Assembly: GCA_934149245.1 (NCBI GenBank)
Contig: CAKPER010000028.1
Span: 1 to 16,035, forward strand
Reading direction: 5' to 3'
Length of the DNA stretch: 16,035 nt
From: an uncultured Bacilli bacterium
GTDB taxonomy: Bacteria > Bacillota_I > Bacilli_A > RF39 > UBA660
Both the position numbers and the translations under genes were made by a program. Below are positions 1 through 7,278 of the stretch, piece after piece (position 1 is the first letter of the stretch; the number at the start of each line of letters is the position of its first letter). The notes beneath the pieces are model-generated. The model was not told the origin of the DNA. It worked only from the letters and a program-made list of their open reading frames with translations, and did no database searches.

Positions 1-202
1 GGTATGACTCACTTTTATTTTAATAAAAATATTGTAAGTGATTTTACTCACCAACACTATTTATTATAGAACCTAAATTAAAAATTGATGTTAATGAAAT
101 AGTAGAGGATATTTTATTTATGGTAGATGTTAATAATGAATTTATGAAAGAAATAATGGATAAAGATGTTTTAAATGAATATAAAAAAGCAAGAAAAAGA
201 TA
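1..202 (+). pseudogene. Tail of an unrecognised gene, possibly frameshifted
   Basis: Two short open stretches follow each other here. The first, open from base 1, reads GMTHFYFNKN and ends at TAG (67-69). The second, in another frame from about 42, reads through EPKLKIDVNEIVEDILF and ends KARKR at TAA (200-202). It has no good start codon or ribosome site of its own. The simplest reading is the 3' end of a gene entering from the left that lost frame near 58-68, in an AT-rich run (TATTTATTATA). It could instead be two unrelated fragments. No family is recognised. It lies just upstream of the HPr-kinase operon promoter and may be the end of a gene of the same element. Confidence 0.3.
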
Positions 203-213
203 ACATCATATCA

Positions 214-242
214 TTGACATATTAAGAAAATAATTATACTAT
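214..242 (+). promoter_or_regulatory. Sigma-70-type promoter of the HPr-kinase/NUDIX operon
   Basis: A perfect -35 TTGACA (214-219) is followed 17 bases later by TACTAT (237-242). An overlapping alternative -10, TATACT (235-240), has 15-base spacing. The first gene starts at 271, behind a strong AAGGGGG ribosome site at 256-262. Confidence 0.6.
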
Positions 243-270
243 ATTTAAACTTTTTAAGGGGGATTCGAAT

Positions 271-1197
271 ATGAAATCTATAACATTTTCATGCAATGAT
301 GTTGCTATAAAAATTAATTCAGATGATGAAAATATTACTAAGTATTTAATTGAAATGTTCGGAAATTATTATGAAATAAATAGCAATGTTATGCCAACTA
401 TTGTTATTAACTATAAAATAGGAGTGCCTAGCGAATTTCAGTATAAAGATAAAGAACAAAATGATAATTCATATAATTATATAAGTGGTAATGAAAACGA
501 AATAAATATAAATATACCATATTATGATGAAACAAAGCAGTCATTTATTAAGAGAGTGTTTACTACCTCGTCTGTTAAAGCATTTCAAAAAGAAAATTAT
601 ATGATTCTACATGGGGCTTGCACTTTTAAAGATAATGATGGAATTATTATTACAGGTGCTGCAGGTAGTGGAAAAACAACTTTACTTCAAAAATTGCTTA
701 ATAATGGTTATGGTTATGTAGCCAATGATAGATTAGCATTAAAAGAAGAAGATAATGGAATAGTTGTTTGTGGGATACCATTTTCAATGGGAATAAGAAA
801 CGTGGATATTCAAAAAGATTTTAGTGATTGTTCCTCATATTATATAAAGGAAATAGATAAGAAATTTTTAGAAAATAAGGATGTTTCAAAGTATTTTGAA
901 ATAAAAATGAAATCTGAAATACCATTATCTACAATAATATTTTGCAATTATGATACAAACATTGATGGATTAAGGGTTGAACAAATAAATGATATTAATA
1001 AAAGAATTTTCCCTAATATTATGTTTGATGATGCGATTCCTGATTCGAAATACTATTTACACTCAATATTTGGAAGTTATAAAAACAAGTGCGACCTATC
1101 AAAAGTAAAAAGTATTGAAATGATACAGGGATTGAATAGTGAAAAAGAAACAATTAAAGAAATAGAAAAATCCAGAGTAAGAAAGAGAGGTAATTAG
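271..1197 (+). CDS. HPr kinase-like P-loop protein
   Basis: This 308-residue protein has a Walker A motif GAAGSGKTT at residues 129-137. Before it comes LHGA (113-116), and after it NNGYGYVANDRLAL (144-157). This is the arrangement of the C-terminal kinase domain of HprK-related proteins, where a small beta-sheet lid leads into the P-loop and a (D/N)D motif follows. The first 100 residues are not the true HprK N-terminal domain, so this is unlikely to be the catabolite-repression HPr kinase. HprK-like proteins of this size occur in RiPP and other biosynthetic clusters, where their substrates are mostly unknown. It is first in a tight operon: the next gene starts two bases after its stop. The start at 271 has AAGGGGG at good spacing. 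Kinase-fold assignment is fairly sure; the substrate is unknown. Confidence 0.7.
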   Translation: MKSITFSCNDVAIKINSDDENITKYLIEMFGNYYEINSNVMPTIVINYKIGVPSEFQYKDKEQNDNSYNYISGNENEININIPYYDETKQSFIKRVFTTSSVKAFQKENYMILHGACTFKDNDGIIITGAAGSGKTTLLQKLLNNGYGYVANDRLALKEEDNGIVVCGIPFSMGIRNVDIQKDFSDCSSYYIKEIDKKFLENKDVSKYFEIKMKSEIPLSTIIFCNYDTNIDGLRVEQINDINKRIFPNIMFDDAIPDSKYYLHSIFGSYKNKCDLSKVKSIEMIQGLNSEKETIKEIEKSRVRKRGN

Positions 1198-1199
1198 AT

Positions 1200-1694
1200 A
1201 TGGCAGAGCCAACAGATATTACATTTAAGATATGTAATGTAAGAGTAAATTGTAGAGCAGTAGCAATTATACTTAATGAAGGAAATATATTATTTCAAAA
1301 AAGAGAAACAGATCCGGTGTGGGCTTTACCTGGAGGAAAAATAGCAGTTTTAGAAAAAGGTAAGGATACTATTAATAGAGAATTAAACGAAGAAATAGGA
1401 GAACCTGTTGAAGTTTCAAATTTATATGATGTTGAAGAAAACTTTTTTGAATATAACGGAGAACAATTCCACGAATATATGTTCCTATATTTAGCAAAAT
1501 TAAAAGAATATAGTAATTTAAAAAATGAAAAATTCTTTGATGGTGTTGAAAAGAAAAAACATCTTAAGTTTGCATGGTTTAACAAGGAAGAATTAGATAA
1601 ATATAATGTAGTACCTATTGAAATCAAAGATACTTTGAAAGAAATAATTGATACAAACAAACAAAATATGGTAAAATCTAGAATAAGGAGATGA
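1200..1694 (+). CDS. NUDIX hydrolase (first of a tandem pair)
   Basis: The 164-residue protein carries a NUDIX box from G46 to about E68: G-x5-E-x7-REL-x-EE-x-G. The hydrophobic position after the final G is Glu instead. FQKR and WALPGGK just before the box are typical of family members acting on nucleotide-type pyrophosphates X-P-P-Y, which need divalent metal. It starts two bases after the kinase-like gene, with GAGAGG (1185-1190) as ribosome site. It closely resembles the next gene (RAVA, LFQKR, WALPGGKI shared), so the pair arose by duplication. The substrate cannot be told from the sequence; a NUDIX pair with a kinase suggests a phosphorylated intermediate made and trimmed in one pathway, which is inference. 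Confidence 0.85.
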   Translation: MAEPTDITFKICNVRVNCRAVAIILNEGNILFQKRETDPVWALPGGKIAVLEKGKDTINRELNEEIGEPVEVSNLYDVEENFFEYNGEQFHEYMFLYLAKLKEYSNLKNEKFFDGVEKKKHLKFAWFNKEELDKYNVVPIEIKDTLKEIIDTNKQNMVKSRIRR

Positions 1695-1699
1695 TTTTA

Positions 1700-2191
1700 T
1701 TGAAAGAGAAAGATATAAATATAAAAATAGAAGATATTTTATTGAATGTAAGAGCAGTAGCTGTTATTGTGCATGATAATAAAGTATTATTTCAAAAAAG
1801 AAAACAAGATGAGTTTTGGGCTTTGCCTGGAGGAAAAATAAGAGTCGGAGAAAAATCAGAAGATACTATAAAAAGGGAATTAAAAGAGGAGCTTGATCTT
1901 AATAGTTTTAGTGTTGAAAGATGTAATAGTATTTCAGAATATTTTTTTACATTTGATAACACTCTAATACATCAGTATATATTCAGTTATGTGGTATCTG
2001 TTGGTAATAATGAATGGATTTTAGATGAAAAAAGTGAGTTTGATGGAAAAGAAAAAAACGAAAACCTAATTTTTAAATGGTTTGATATTGATTATTTAAC
2101 AGATGCCCCAATTAAACCAGATTTCTTAAAAGACCAAATTGATAGTATAAAGAATAATGATATTATGTTTACAAGTTATATAGACGAATAA
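1700..2191 (+). CDS. NUDIX hydrolase (second of the pair)
   Basis: A NUDIX box runs from G45 to L67 (163-residue form): G-x5-E-x7-REL-KEE-L-D-L. The usual final Gly is Asp; the catalytic REL..EE core is intact. I chose the TTG start at 1700 because AAGGAG (1685-1690) lies nine bases before it. An ATG at 1691 overlaps the upstream TGA stop (ATGA) and would add three residues, but AAGGAG would then touch the start codon. It is the last gene of the HPr-kinase-like operon. Divergence from its neighbour outside the box (C-terminal half) suggests the two have different substrates. Confidence 0.85.
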   Translation: MKEKDINIKIEDILLNVRAVAVIVHDNKVLFQKRKQDEFWALPGGKIRVGEKSEDTIKRELKEELDLNSFSVERCNSISEYFFTFDNTLIHQYIFSYVVSVGNNEWILDEKSEFDGKEKNENLIFKWFDIDYLTDAPIKPDFLKDQIDSIKNNDIMFTSYIDE

Positions 2192-2260
2192 CACAAAAAG
2201 CATTTTTTAACTATATATAAGAAAAATATATTTACCATATTAGGCAAACTTATATTCAAG

Positions 2261-2269
2261 TGATATAAT
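2261..2269 (+). promoter_or_regulatory. Extended -10 promoter before a candidate small RNA
   Basis: TGATATAAT is a TGn extended -10 joined to a perfect TATAAT (2264-2269). No good -35 is seen, as is usual for extended -10 promoters. No convincing ORF follows within 200 bases, but a strong terminator does at 2370-2416. Confidence 0.5.
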
Positions 2270-2275
2270 ATCATG

Positions 2276-2418
2276 CTGTACGTGTTTTTATTGTTTTATG
2301 AATTTGATCATTTTATATCGTTAGTTTATAAATCGGATAGGAATACTGCCCCTAAAAATGAATTAATTGAAAGAGTGAAAAATAGTCTAGAAGATAGGTT
2401 GCTTTTCACTCTTTTTGC
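2276..2418 (+). ncRNA. Candidate small RNA of about 140 nt
   Basis: This stretch lies between an extended -10 promoter (2261-2269) and a 12-bp perfect terminator hairpin (2370-2414), and has no ORF with a ribosome site. It contains a relatively G+C-rich patch (GGATAGGAATACTGCCCC, 2335-2352) unlike its surroundings. I recognise no known RNA family and it does not resemble a tRNA. It could be an element-encoded regulator, or simply the terminated leader of the genes to the right. Ends are inferred from promoter and terminator positions. Confidence 0.3.
2370..2416 (+). terminator. Rho-independent terminator, 12-bp stem
   Basis: AAAGAGTGAAAA (2370-2381) pairs perfectly with TTTTCACTCTTT (2403-2414) across a 21-base loop, and is followed by T residues. 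Orientation is +. It would stop read-through from the NUDIX operon as well as the candidate small RNA. Confidence 0.7.
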
Positions 2419-2497
2419 TTTATAGAAATTATAAGATTCATTTCCTCCTCAAGAAATATTTGTATTTTTAAGATTCAAATTATAGGTGGTGAATATT

Positions 2498-2815
2498 TTG
2501 AATATTGAAAAGGCAAATAATAGAGAATATGTGAAATAGATGAAGAGATAAATGAACTTCTAAATAAAAAAGAAAAATCTTTATAAAAAGTTCTGCCAAA
2601 AGCAAATACTTATGATGAAGAACTTATATTTAACACCAGTTAAAGAAAAACTTACACCAAAAGAGTAGTCTTATATTAAAGGAAAAATAAATAATGATGT
2701 ATTTCATTTAAATATAGATAATGGTAATGATACTAAAACTACTATTTAAATACATTTAAAACATCCTTTAGAAGAAGATTTAACTTTGGAAAAGGAAAAT
2801 GAAAATAATGTCTAA
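2498..2815 (+). pseudogene. Decayed gene of element 1
   Basis: An AGGTGG ribosome site precedes TTG at 2498, which reads MNIEKANNREYV before a TAG. Coding-like sequence then continues in shifted frames: EIDEEINELLNKKEKSL, a TAA at 2584, KVLPKANTYDEEL, a frame change near 2628, LTPVKEKLTPKE, a TAG at 2666, SYIKGKINNDVFHLNIDNG, a TAA at 2747, then IHLKHPLEEDLTLEKE to TAA at 2813. That gives at least two frameshifts and three in-frame stops in about 100 codons. The reconstructed protein is acidic/basic and hydrophilic; no family is recognised. The decay implies that the element is not recent, or that this gene is dispensable. Confidence 0.45.
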
Positions 2816-2876
2816 AATTTTTTGTTTGTTCTTTTCATTTATATTATTCATACACTTCTATTGTGGAGGTGTTTTT

Positions 2877-3023
2877 TTGAATAAAATTAAAAAGTTTTCA
2901 AAAAACAACGAAGATGATTTGCATTTATCAAAAAATGATGCTAATATGCAATCAACCAAAATTAGAAATCACTATTTTATCAAGCAAATAAAGGGATTTA
3001 TTAATGACAGAACCAGAAGTTAA
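2877..3023 (+). CDS. Small basic hypothetical protein upstream of recombinase
   Basis: A TTG start at 2877 has a strong GGAGGTG (2864-2870) six bases before it and gives 48 residues (MNKIKKFSKN to NDRTRS). Opening the frame earlier at ATG 2799 would add a hydrophobic segment, but that start has no ribosome site and overlaps the decayed gene, so I prefer 2877. The 3' end overlaps the next small gene by 20 bases, suggesting coupled translation. The function is unknown; its place at the head of the small-gene/recombinase run suggests an element maintenance role. Confidence 0.4.
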   Translation: MNKIKKFSKNNEDDLHLSKNDANMQSTKIRNHYFIKQIKGFINDRTRS

Positions 3024-3165
3024 TATTCCTAAAATTTCTATTTTGGAAGTGGAATTAATAATAAATAATCAATTGCTTGAAGATGGTGTTATTAGTGAAA
3101 ATCAATATTATGAAGTTTGTAAAATAATATATGAAAAGTTAAATCAATTAAAAAGTCAAAGTTAG
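3004..3165 (+). CDS. SHOCT-like small protein before serine recombinase
   Basis: The 53-residue protein starts at ATG 3004 with AAGGGA nine bases upstream. It ends ten bases before the recombinase start. Its core (VELIINNQLLEDGVIS, then IIYEKL) has the L..I...L...G.I....Y pattern of SHOCT-type short helical hairpins. It aligns with the 43-residue protein at 7147 (LKLIINKELYHKKLIS, EEIIKEK), which holds the same place before the second recombinase. Small helical proteins next to serine integrases are sometimes recombination directionality factors. That role is a hypothesis here. Confidence 0.6.
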   Translation: MTEPEVNIPKISILEVELIINNQLLEDGVISENQYYEVCKIIYEKLNQLKSQS

Positions 3166-3175
3166 GGGGTAAAGT

Positions 3176-4909
3176 ATGAGATTTTATAAAGTAAGAGAAG
3201 CGATATTACAAGGCAAAAACATAACAACTTTACCTTTAAGAGTTACTTTTTATGCTCGTGTTTCAACAGATAGTGATGAGCAATTAAATTCACTAGAAAA
3301 TCAAATTTCTTACTTTAAAGAATACATTACTAACAATCCTAACTGGATTTATGTTGAGGGCTATATTGATGAGGGAATAAGTGGAAGTTCTGTGAAAAAA
3401 AGAAAGCATTTTTTAAGAATGATTGAAGATGCTAAAAGTGGTTATTTTGATTTAATAATTACTAAAGAAGTATCAAGATTTTCAAGAAATTTATCTGATA
3501 GTATTAAATATACTCAAGAATTAATGGCAAATGATGTTGGAGTTTACTTTCAATCAAATGGAATTAATACTTATGATCCTAACTCTGAATTTATACTTAA
3601 TATGATGGGAAGTATTGCTCAAGAAGAAGTTAAAAGACTTTCTTCTCGTGTTAAATGGGGACATTCTGAAGCAATAAAAAGAGGAAGAGTTTTAGGTTCA
3701 AGTAGTATAACTGGTTATAAAAAAGATAATGCAAAATTAGTTATAGTTGAAGAAGAAGCAAAAGTAGTTAGAAAAATATTTGAATTATATGCTACTGGTA
3801 ATTATGGTTTTTGTAAACTTGCTATGGAATTATATAAACAAGGAATAGATAATTCTAAAGGGAAAATATATGATAAAGATACTTTAAAAAGAATTATTGA
3901 AAATCCAAAATATAAAGGTTTTTACTCAGGACATACAACTGAAACTATTGACTATAGAACTAAAAAAAGAGTTTACATACCAAAAGAAGAAAGAATTATT
4001 TATAGAGATGAAAATATACCAGCCATAGTTAGCGAAGAATTATGGAATCGTGCAAATGAAATATTAGAATCAAGGAGTAATGTTGTGAAAAATAAAGAGT
4101 TATCAAACAGAAGAACTGAAAGAAAATATGCTTATAGTGGAAAAATATTTTGTAGTGAACACAATTTTAATTTCCAAAGATCAACTGGTAGTCGTAGAAG
4201 CAAAAAACCAAGATGGGCATGTGGATATTATATGAGATATAGATTAGAAGCATGTGAAAGCCCAATAATAGCAGAAATGGATTTAGATAATATATTTAGT
4301 GATATTATGAATAAGATATTTGAAAACAAAGATTCTATTATAAATGAGATGATGTCTTATTATTCTAATTTAAAACTTTCTAATACATATCAAAATGAAA
4401 TAAAAAAAGTAAATAATAAAATAGATGAAATAAAAAGAAAAAAAGATAAAATACTGGAACTAAACATTAATGGTAATATTAGTAATTTAGAATTTCAAGA
4501 AAGAAATGATGAATTTAATGAAGAAATTGCTAATTTAAAGAAGAAAATTACTACTTTAGAAAAAGAAAAAGATTTAATGTCTATTAGTACTTCTAATTTA
4601 AAAAATGTTGAATCTGCTATAAAGAAACAATTAGACTTTAAAACTAATATTCAATCTTTTGTTGAAACTTTTGTTGATGAGATAATTGTATCAAAAATTG
4701 ATAATGATAGACAAAATATAAAATTAGATATATTTCTAAATCTAATAAAAAAACCTAAAGTAAATATTAAAGGATCACGACATTTAGGAACTATTAATGA
4801 AAATTTATCTATATATAGTTCTAGTCGTGATACCATAGATTTAGGAAGATCAGATTTTAAAAGAAATACTTTTACTTATAATGTTTATTTAAATAAAATC
4901 AATGATTAA
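3176..4909 (+). CDS. Large serine recombinase (integrase) of element 1
   Basis: This 577-residue protein is a site-specific recombinase of the large serine family, which cuts and rejoins att sites through a phosphoserine link. The resolvase domain spans about residues 22-165, with catalytic Ser30 in YARVST and conserved DEGISG (65-70) and RFSRN (101-105). A recombinase domain follows (about 175-300; NPKYKG at 243-248). A zinc beta-ribbon comes next with C326, H329, C349 and C360. A coiled coil (about 380-460, rich in Lys/Glu/Ile) precedes the C-terminal DNA-binding part. All parts are present, so it is probably active. The ribosome site AGGGGG lies just before ATG 3176. The gene stops about 65 bases from the element/PBP junction, so it probably acts on that att site. 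Confidence 0.95.
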   Translation: MRFYKVREAILQGKNITTLPLRVTFYARVSTDSDEQLNSLENQISYFKEYITNNPNWIYVEGYIDEGISGSSVKKRKHFLRMIEDAKSGYFDLIITKEVSRFSRNLSDSIKYTQELMANDVGVYFQSNGINTYDPNSEFILNMMGSIAQEEVKRLSSRVKWGHSEAIKRGRVLGSSSITGYKKDNAKLVIVEEEAKVVRKIFELYATGNYGFCKLAMELYKQGIDNSKGKIYDKDTLKRIIENPKYKGFYSGHTTETIDYRTKKRVYIPKEERIIYRDENIPAIVSEELWNRANEILESRSNVVKNKELSNRRTERKYAYSGKIFCSEHNFNFQRSTGSRRSKKPRWACGYYMRYRLEACESPIIAEMDLDNIFSDIMNKIFENKDSIINEMMSYYSNLKLSNTYQNEIKKVNNKIDEIKRKKDKILELNINGNISNLEFQERNDEFNEEIANLKKKITTLEKEKDLMSISTSNLKNVESAIKKQLDFKTNIQSFVETFVDEIIVSKIDNDRQNIKLDIFLNLIKKPKVNIKGSRHLGTINENLSIYSSSRDTIDLGRSDFKRNTFTYNVYLNKIND

Positions 4910-4942
4910 GGTAGGATGTAATAAGTCCTACCTTATTTTTTT
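4907..4942 (+). terminator. Rho-independent terminator after recombinase 1
   Basis: TAAGGTAGGA (4907-4916, including the recombinase stop codon) pairs perfectly with TCCTACCTTA (4926-4935) over a nine-base loop, followed by seven T. It blocks element transcription from entering the PBP fragment. Confidence 0.9.
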
Positions 4943-4950
4943 GCTCTTTT

Positions 4951-4990
4951 TTAGTACTCGCCATTGGTGGCTACTTTCAAAATAATAACA
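4951..4990 (+). other. Right attachment site of element 1 (attR1)
   Basis: Element sequence ending GGTGGCTA (4966-4973) joins PBP codons for TFKIIT at about 4974. In class B PBPs this motif is preceded by PGS, which is absent here, so the crossover lies within the codons of the catalytic SxxK motif. The arm motif GGTGGYTA occurs at the same distance from the junction in element 2 (8885-8892). The exact core dinucleotide cannot be fixed without the left end. Confidence 0.6.
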
Positions 4991-5145
4991 TTAGCATCAT
5001 CTTTAGAAGAAAAAACTATAGATTTAGAGAAAGATACATTTTATGATGGCGGTTCGGTTAATGTTGATGGAGCCAGAATTAAGTGCTGGAAACATGGAGG
5101 ACATGGAGCCCAAACTTTTTTAGAAGTTGTCCAGAACTCTTGCAA
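4974..5145 (+). pseudogene. Middle fragment of split class B PBP gene
   Basis: The frame reads TFKIIT right after the junction, then about 50 residues including GGSVNVDGARIKCW and HGGHG, and stops matching after FLEVVQNSCN. These are the segments between the SxxK and SxN motifs of the transpeptidase domain of FtsI/PBP2B/SpoVD-type enzymes, which crosslink septal or spore peptidoglycan outside the membrane. The active-site serine codon and everything before it are missing at the left; SCN at the right end is the SxN motif. Past 5145 the frame runs into element 2 (LGSYTG) and stops at 5212. It cannot make an active enzyme by itself. It matches in frame to the C-terminal part at 8893. Confidence 0.85.
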
Positions 5146-5165
5146 TCTTGGTAGTTATACAGGAA
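5130..5165 (+). other. Left attachment site of element 2 (attL2)
   Basis: PBP codons for QNSC end at GCAA (5142-5145), then element sequence TCTTGGTAGTTATACAGG begins. The same GCAA is at 8893-8896 at the other end. Both lie at the same codon position, so excision at GCAA restores TGC AAC CCA GGA (C N P G) with no frame change. Confidence 0.7.
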
Positions 5166-5369
5166 CACTTTTGAATTTGCAAAAAACTCTTGAAATGGTA
5201 TTTATGCCTTAGTAATGAAATATTTGAATTTAATGATAATATGAAATAATATTTAATGATGAAGATAAAATTTTAAGTGATTAATTTTGCTTTCAAATTT
5301 ATTCTAACACCAACTTATTATTTTTATATCTCCTACAAAATATTTTATATCATCATTTTGATTGCTAGG

Positions 5370-5399
5370 TTGCGAATATAGTCTGCCGTATGTTATAAT
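5370..5399 (+). promoter_or_regulatory. Promoter of the element 2 surface protein
   Basis: TTGCGA (5370-5375) and TATAAT (5394-5399) are 18 bases apart, with TG at 5391-5392 making an extended -10. The predicted transcript start is about 35 bases before the ATG at 5440. Confidence 0.65.
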
Positions 5400-5439
5400 C
5401 ATTATAATAATAGTTCAATAAAGGATGGTAAGAAAGATT

Positions 5440-6972
5440 ATGAAATTTAATAAAAAAATGCCTATTCACACAAAAACTAATAAATTATTTTATTTTAGTA
5501 CTATGATATTACTTTGTATTGTTATATTTTTAAGTATTGGCTTTTCTGCTTTTCAAAATAATTTATCAGTTGAAAATATAAGTGCTACTGTACGAATAGA
5601 CAAGGATATAAGAGTTATGAAAGTAGGTGTTGATAGTACAAATGAGGCTACTAGTTATTCTGAAGATTATAATGCTTCAAATATTTCAGGAAGTATTGGT
5701 TTGAATAATATTAATTCTTATGTTATTTATGATGTTGATATTTATAATCTAGGTAATGTTACTATGGGAATAAGTAGTGCATCAATAGATAATGAAAACT
5801 TAAAATTTGAATTTTTAGATTATAATTTAAAAGATAAAATTTGTGAAAACAATCACTGCTCTTTAGGAATGAAAAAAACACTAAAAATAAAAGTATCATA
5901 TAAAGATGAGACAAATATTAATAATGGAGAAAACAAATTTGTATTAAGTTTTAAATTTGGAAGAATTTTTAATATTACTTATTATAATATTACCAATAGC
6001 GATAAATTTCCTACGGAAATAATAGAGGGTGATACACTAAATTTAAATATATCAAGTAAAGAAGATAATTTTATAAAGGTCTTTATGAATAATAAGCTAT
6101 TATATAAAGATAGTGATTATCAATATATAAATAATAATTTAGTTATTTCAAATATTTCTGGTGATATTAAAATTCATTATAAAATGCCAATATGTCAAAG
6201 AGCAACAATTCTTCATACAGAAGAATGCTTAGGTGCATACTGTTCTAGAATGGGATACAAAGTCGATGGGAGTAAAGGTACAAAGACTATCACATTTGGT
6301 TCATTAGGAACATCTGGAATCATTTCATCTGGGGATGCATTTGATTGTGATGTTAATGGAGATGGAGTATATGATTCTAAAACCGAAAGGTTCTATTATG
6401 TTATCGATAGTGATAAAGATAGCAATATAGCTGTTTTGATTTATTATAGTAATGTTAGTGAGGGAAAACCTAGTAATGATAAATACTATCCATATGATAG
6501 TTCTTCAGAAAATTGGCATGGTCCTAGAACTGCTATCGAGCAACTTCCTACTACTAGTCAGTGGAGTAATGTAAGTTTATCTAATACAGAAAGAAAGTTA
6601 GTTAATGAATATGGTACTACTAGTACAAAAGATGGTCATAATTTCCCAGAAGTATTTAGTTATTCTAAATATGCAGCCCGTTTTTTAACAATAGCAGAAG
6701 TAAAAAAAATTGTTAATTTTTATATTCCAAGCTGGAAGAATGGTGAATTAGACGCTCATCTTTATTTCTCCGAAAATACTAATTTTTCAAAGAAAGATAA
6801 TTCAAAATTTGATGGCTTTTGGTTAGAAACTCCAAGAAATACTATGTCAAATCATGGCTGGATGATTTATGCTACAGCAAGACGTGTTCATAGTGTTGAA
6901 GTTCAAAGGACAGATGTTTTAATTGGTGTTAGACCAGTAATAGAAGTATCTAAAAATGATATTTTGTATTAA
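5440..6972 (+). CDS. Cell-surface protein with C-terminal lectin-like domain
   Basis: The ATG at 5440 has AAGGATGG at proper spacing; the earlier ATG at 5425 sits on that ribosome site. The 510-residue product has a basic N-terminus and a hydrophobic segment at about 17-36, followed by AFQNNLSVENISATVRI, as in TasA/camelysin-like secreted fibre proteins. A beta-rich region (about 45-185) and a small repeat-like domain (about 190-250, YYNITNSDKFP) follow. The last 260 residues form a Cys-containing domain (PICQRATILH, then DVNGDGVYDS like a calcium-binding loop). It ends in GVRPVIEVS, the ending of sulfatase-modifying-factor/C-type-lectin-like folds. There is no LPxTG motif. It is probably an exported adhesin or receptor held by its N-terminal helix. 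It is the only cargo of element 2. Fold assignment is from motif impression only. Confidence 0.6.
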   Translation: MKFNKKMPIHTKTNKLFYFSTMILLCIVIFLSIGFSAFQNNLSVENISATVRIDKDIRVMKVGVDSTNEATSYSEDYNASNISGSIGLNNINSYVIYDVDIYNLGNVTMGISSASIDNENLKFEFLDYNLKDKICENNHCSLGMKKTLKIKVSYKDETNINNGENKFVLSFKFGRIFNITYYNITNSDKFPTEIIEGDTLNLNISSKEDNFIKVFMNNKLLYKDSDYQYINNNLVISNISGDIKIHYKMPICQRATILHTEECLGAYCSRMGYKVDGSKGTKTITFGSLGTSGIISSGDAFDCDVNGDGVYDSKTERFYYVIDSDKDSNIAVLIYYSNVSEGKPSNDKYYPYDSSSENWHGPRTAIEQLPTTSQWSNVSLSNTERKLVNEYGTTSTKDGHNFPEVFSYSKYAARFLTIAEVKKIVNFYIPSWKNGELDAHLYFSENTNFSKKDNSKFDGFWLETPRNTMSNHGWMIYATARRVHSVEVQRTDVLIGVRPVIEVSKNDILY

Positions 6973-7072
6973 TAATTCATAACTTATAATATGAAAAAGC
7001 TTGGATTTAGATTAAATATTTTACGATATATTTTTGAAAGTCTGTGGTAAAAAAATGTAAGTTTTTAAAATT

Positions 7073-7101
7073 AAAACAGTGATAAATTATTACTGTTTTT
7101 T
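7073..7101 (+). terminator. Rho-independent terminator after surface protein
   Basis: AAAACAGTGATAA (7073-7085) pairs with TTATTACTGTTTT (from 7087), with one G-U pair and a tiny loop after fraying, followed by T residues. It separates the surface gene from the recombinase unit. Confidence 0.75.
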
Positions 7102-7146
7102 TCATATTGCTTTATAGTAAATAATATTATTACATAGGAGGTAAAT

Positions 7147-7278
7147 ATGAAAGAAATAGTTAAAGAATTAAAATTAATAATAAATAAAGAATTATATCAT
7201 AAAAAATTAATTAGTTTTGAAGAGTTCAAATGTATAAATGAAGAGATAATTAAGGAGAAAGAACATGAATGTTCTTAA
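7147..7278 (+). CDS. SHOCT-like small protein before recombinase 2
   Basis: ATG 7147 has a consensus AGGAGG (7136-7141). The 43-residue product (MKEIVKELKLIINKELYHK, LISFEEF, EEIIKEK) is related to the 53-residue protein at 3004 and is also reminiscent of SHOCT helical hairpins. Its stop lies 14 bases inside the recombinase gene, in another frame, so the two are translationally coupled. Conservation of this small gene in front of two divergent recombinases suggests a role in recombination, perhaps direction control. That is inference. Confidence 0.65.
   Translation: MKEIVKELKLIINKELYHKKLISFEEFKCINEEIIKEKEHECS

Larger units (their letters stand above)
1..4973 (+). mobile_element. Integrative element 1 (serine recombinase), right part
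   Basis: The right boundary is seen directly: 60-odd bases after the recombinase stop, the sequence switches to penicillin-binding protein coding sequence starting at the TFK of the SxxK motif (about 4974). The N-terminal half of that PBP gene is not in the window, so the left end lies off the edge and the element is longer than 4.97 kb. Visible contents are an HPr-kinase-like gene, two NUDIX genes, a candidate small RNA, a decayed gene, two small proteins and a large serine recombinase next to the right end. The integrase-at-the-edge layout is typical of serine-integrase elements. That everything to the left belongs to one element is inference. Confidence 0.65.

Noticed and set aside
1295..1660. 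Reverse-strand open frame opposite the first NUDIX gene
   Set aside because: It lies fully within a well-supported gene, is rich in Phe/Ser as expected of an antisense shadow, and has no ribosome site. The same holds for reverse frames at 4651-4836, 8245-8604, 9048-9248, 10862-11191 and 14715-14948.
2799..2876. N-terminal membrane segment of a 74-residue protein
   Set aside because: The upstream ATG lacks a ribosome site and overlaps the decayed gene; TTG 2877 has a strong GGAGGTG. The hydrophobic part is probably untranslated leader.
4964..5212. An independent 82-residue gene
   Set aside because: Its middle is PBP sequence, while its first codons and its last 22 are element sequence; it has no ribosome site.
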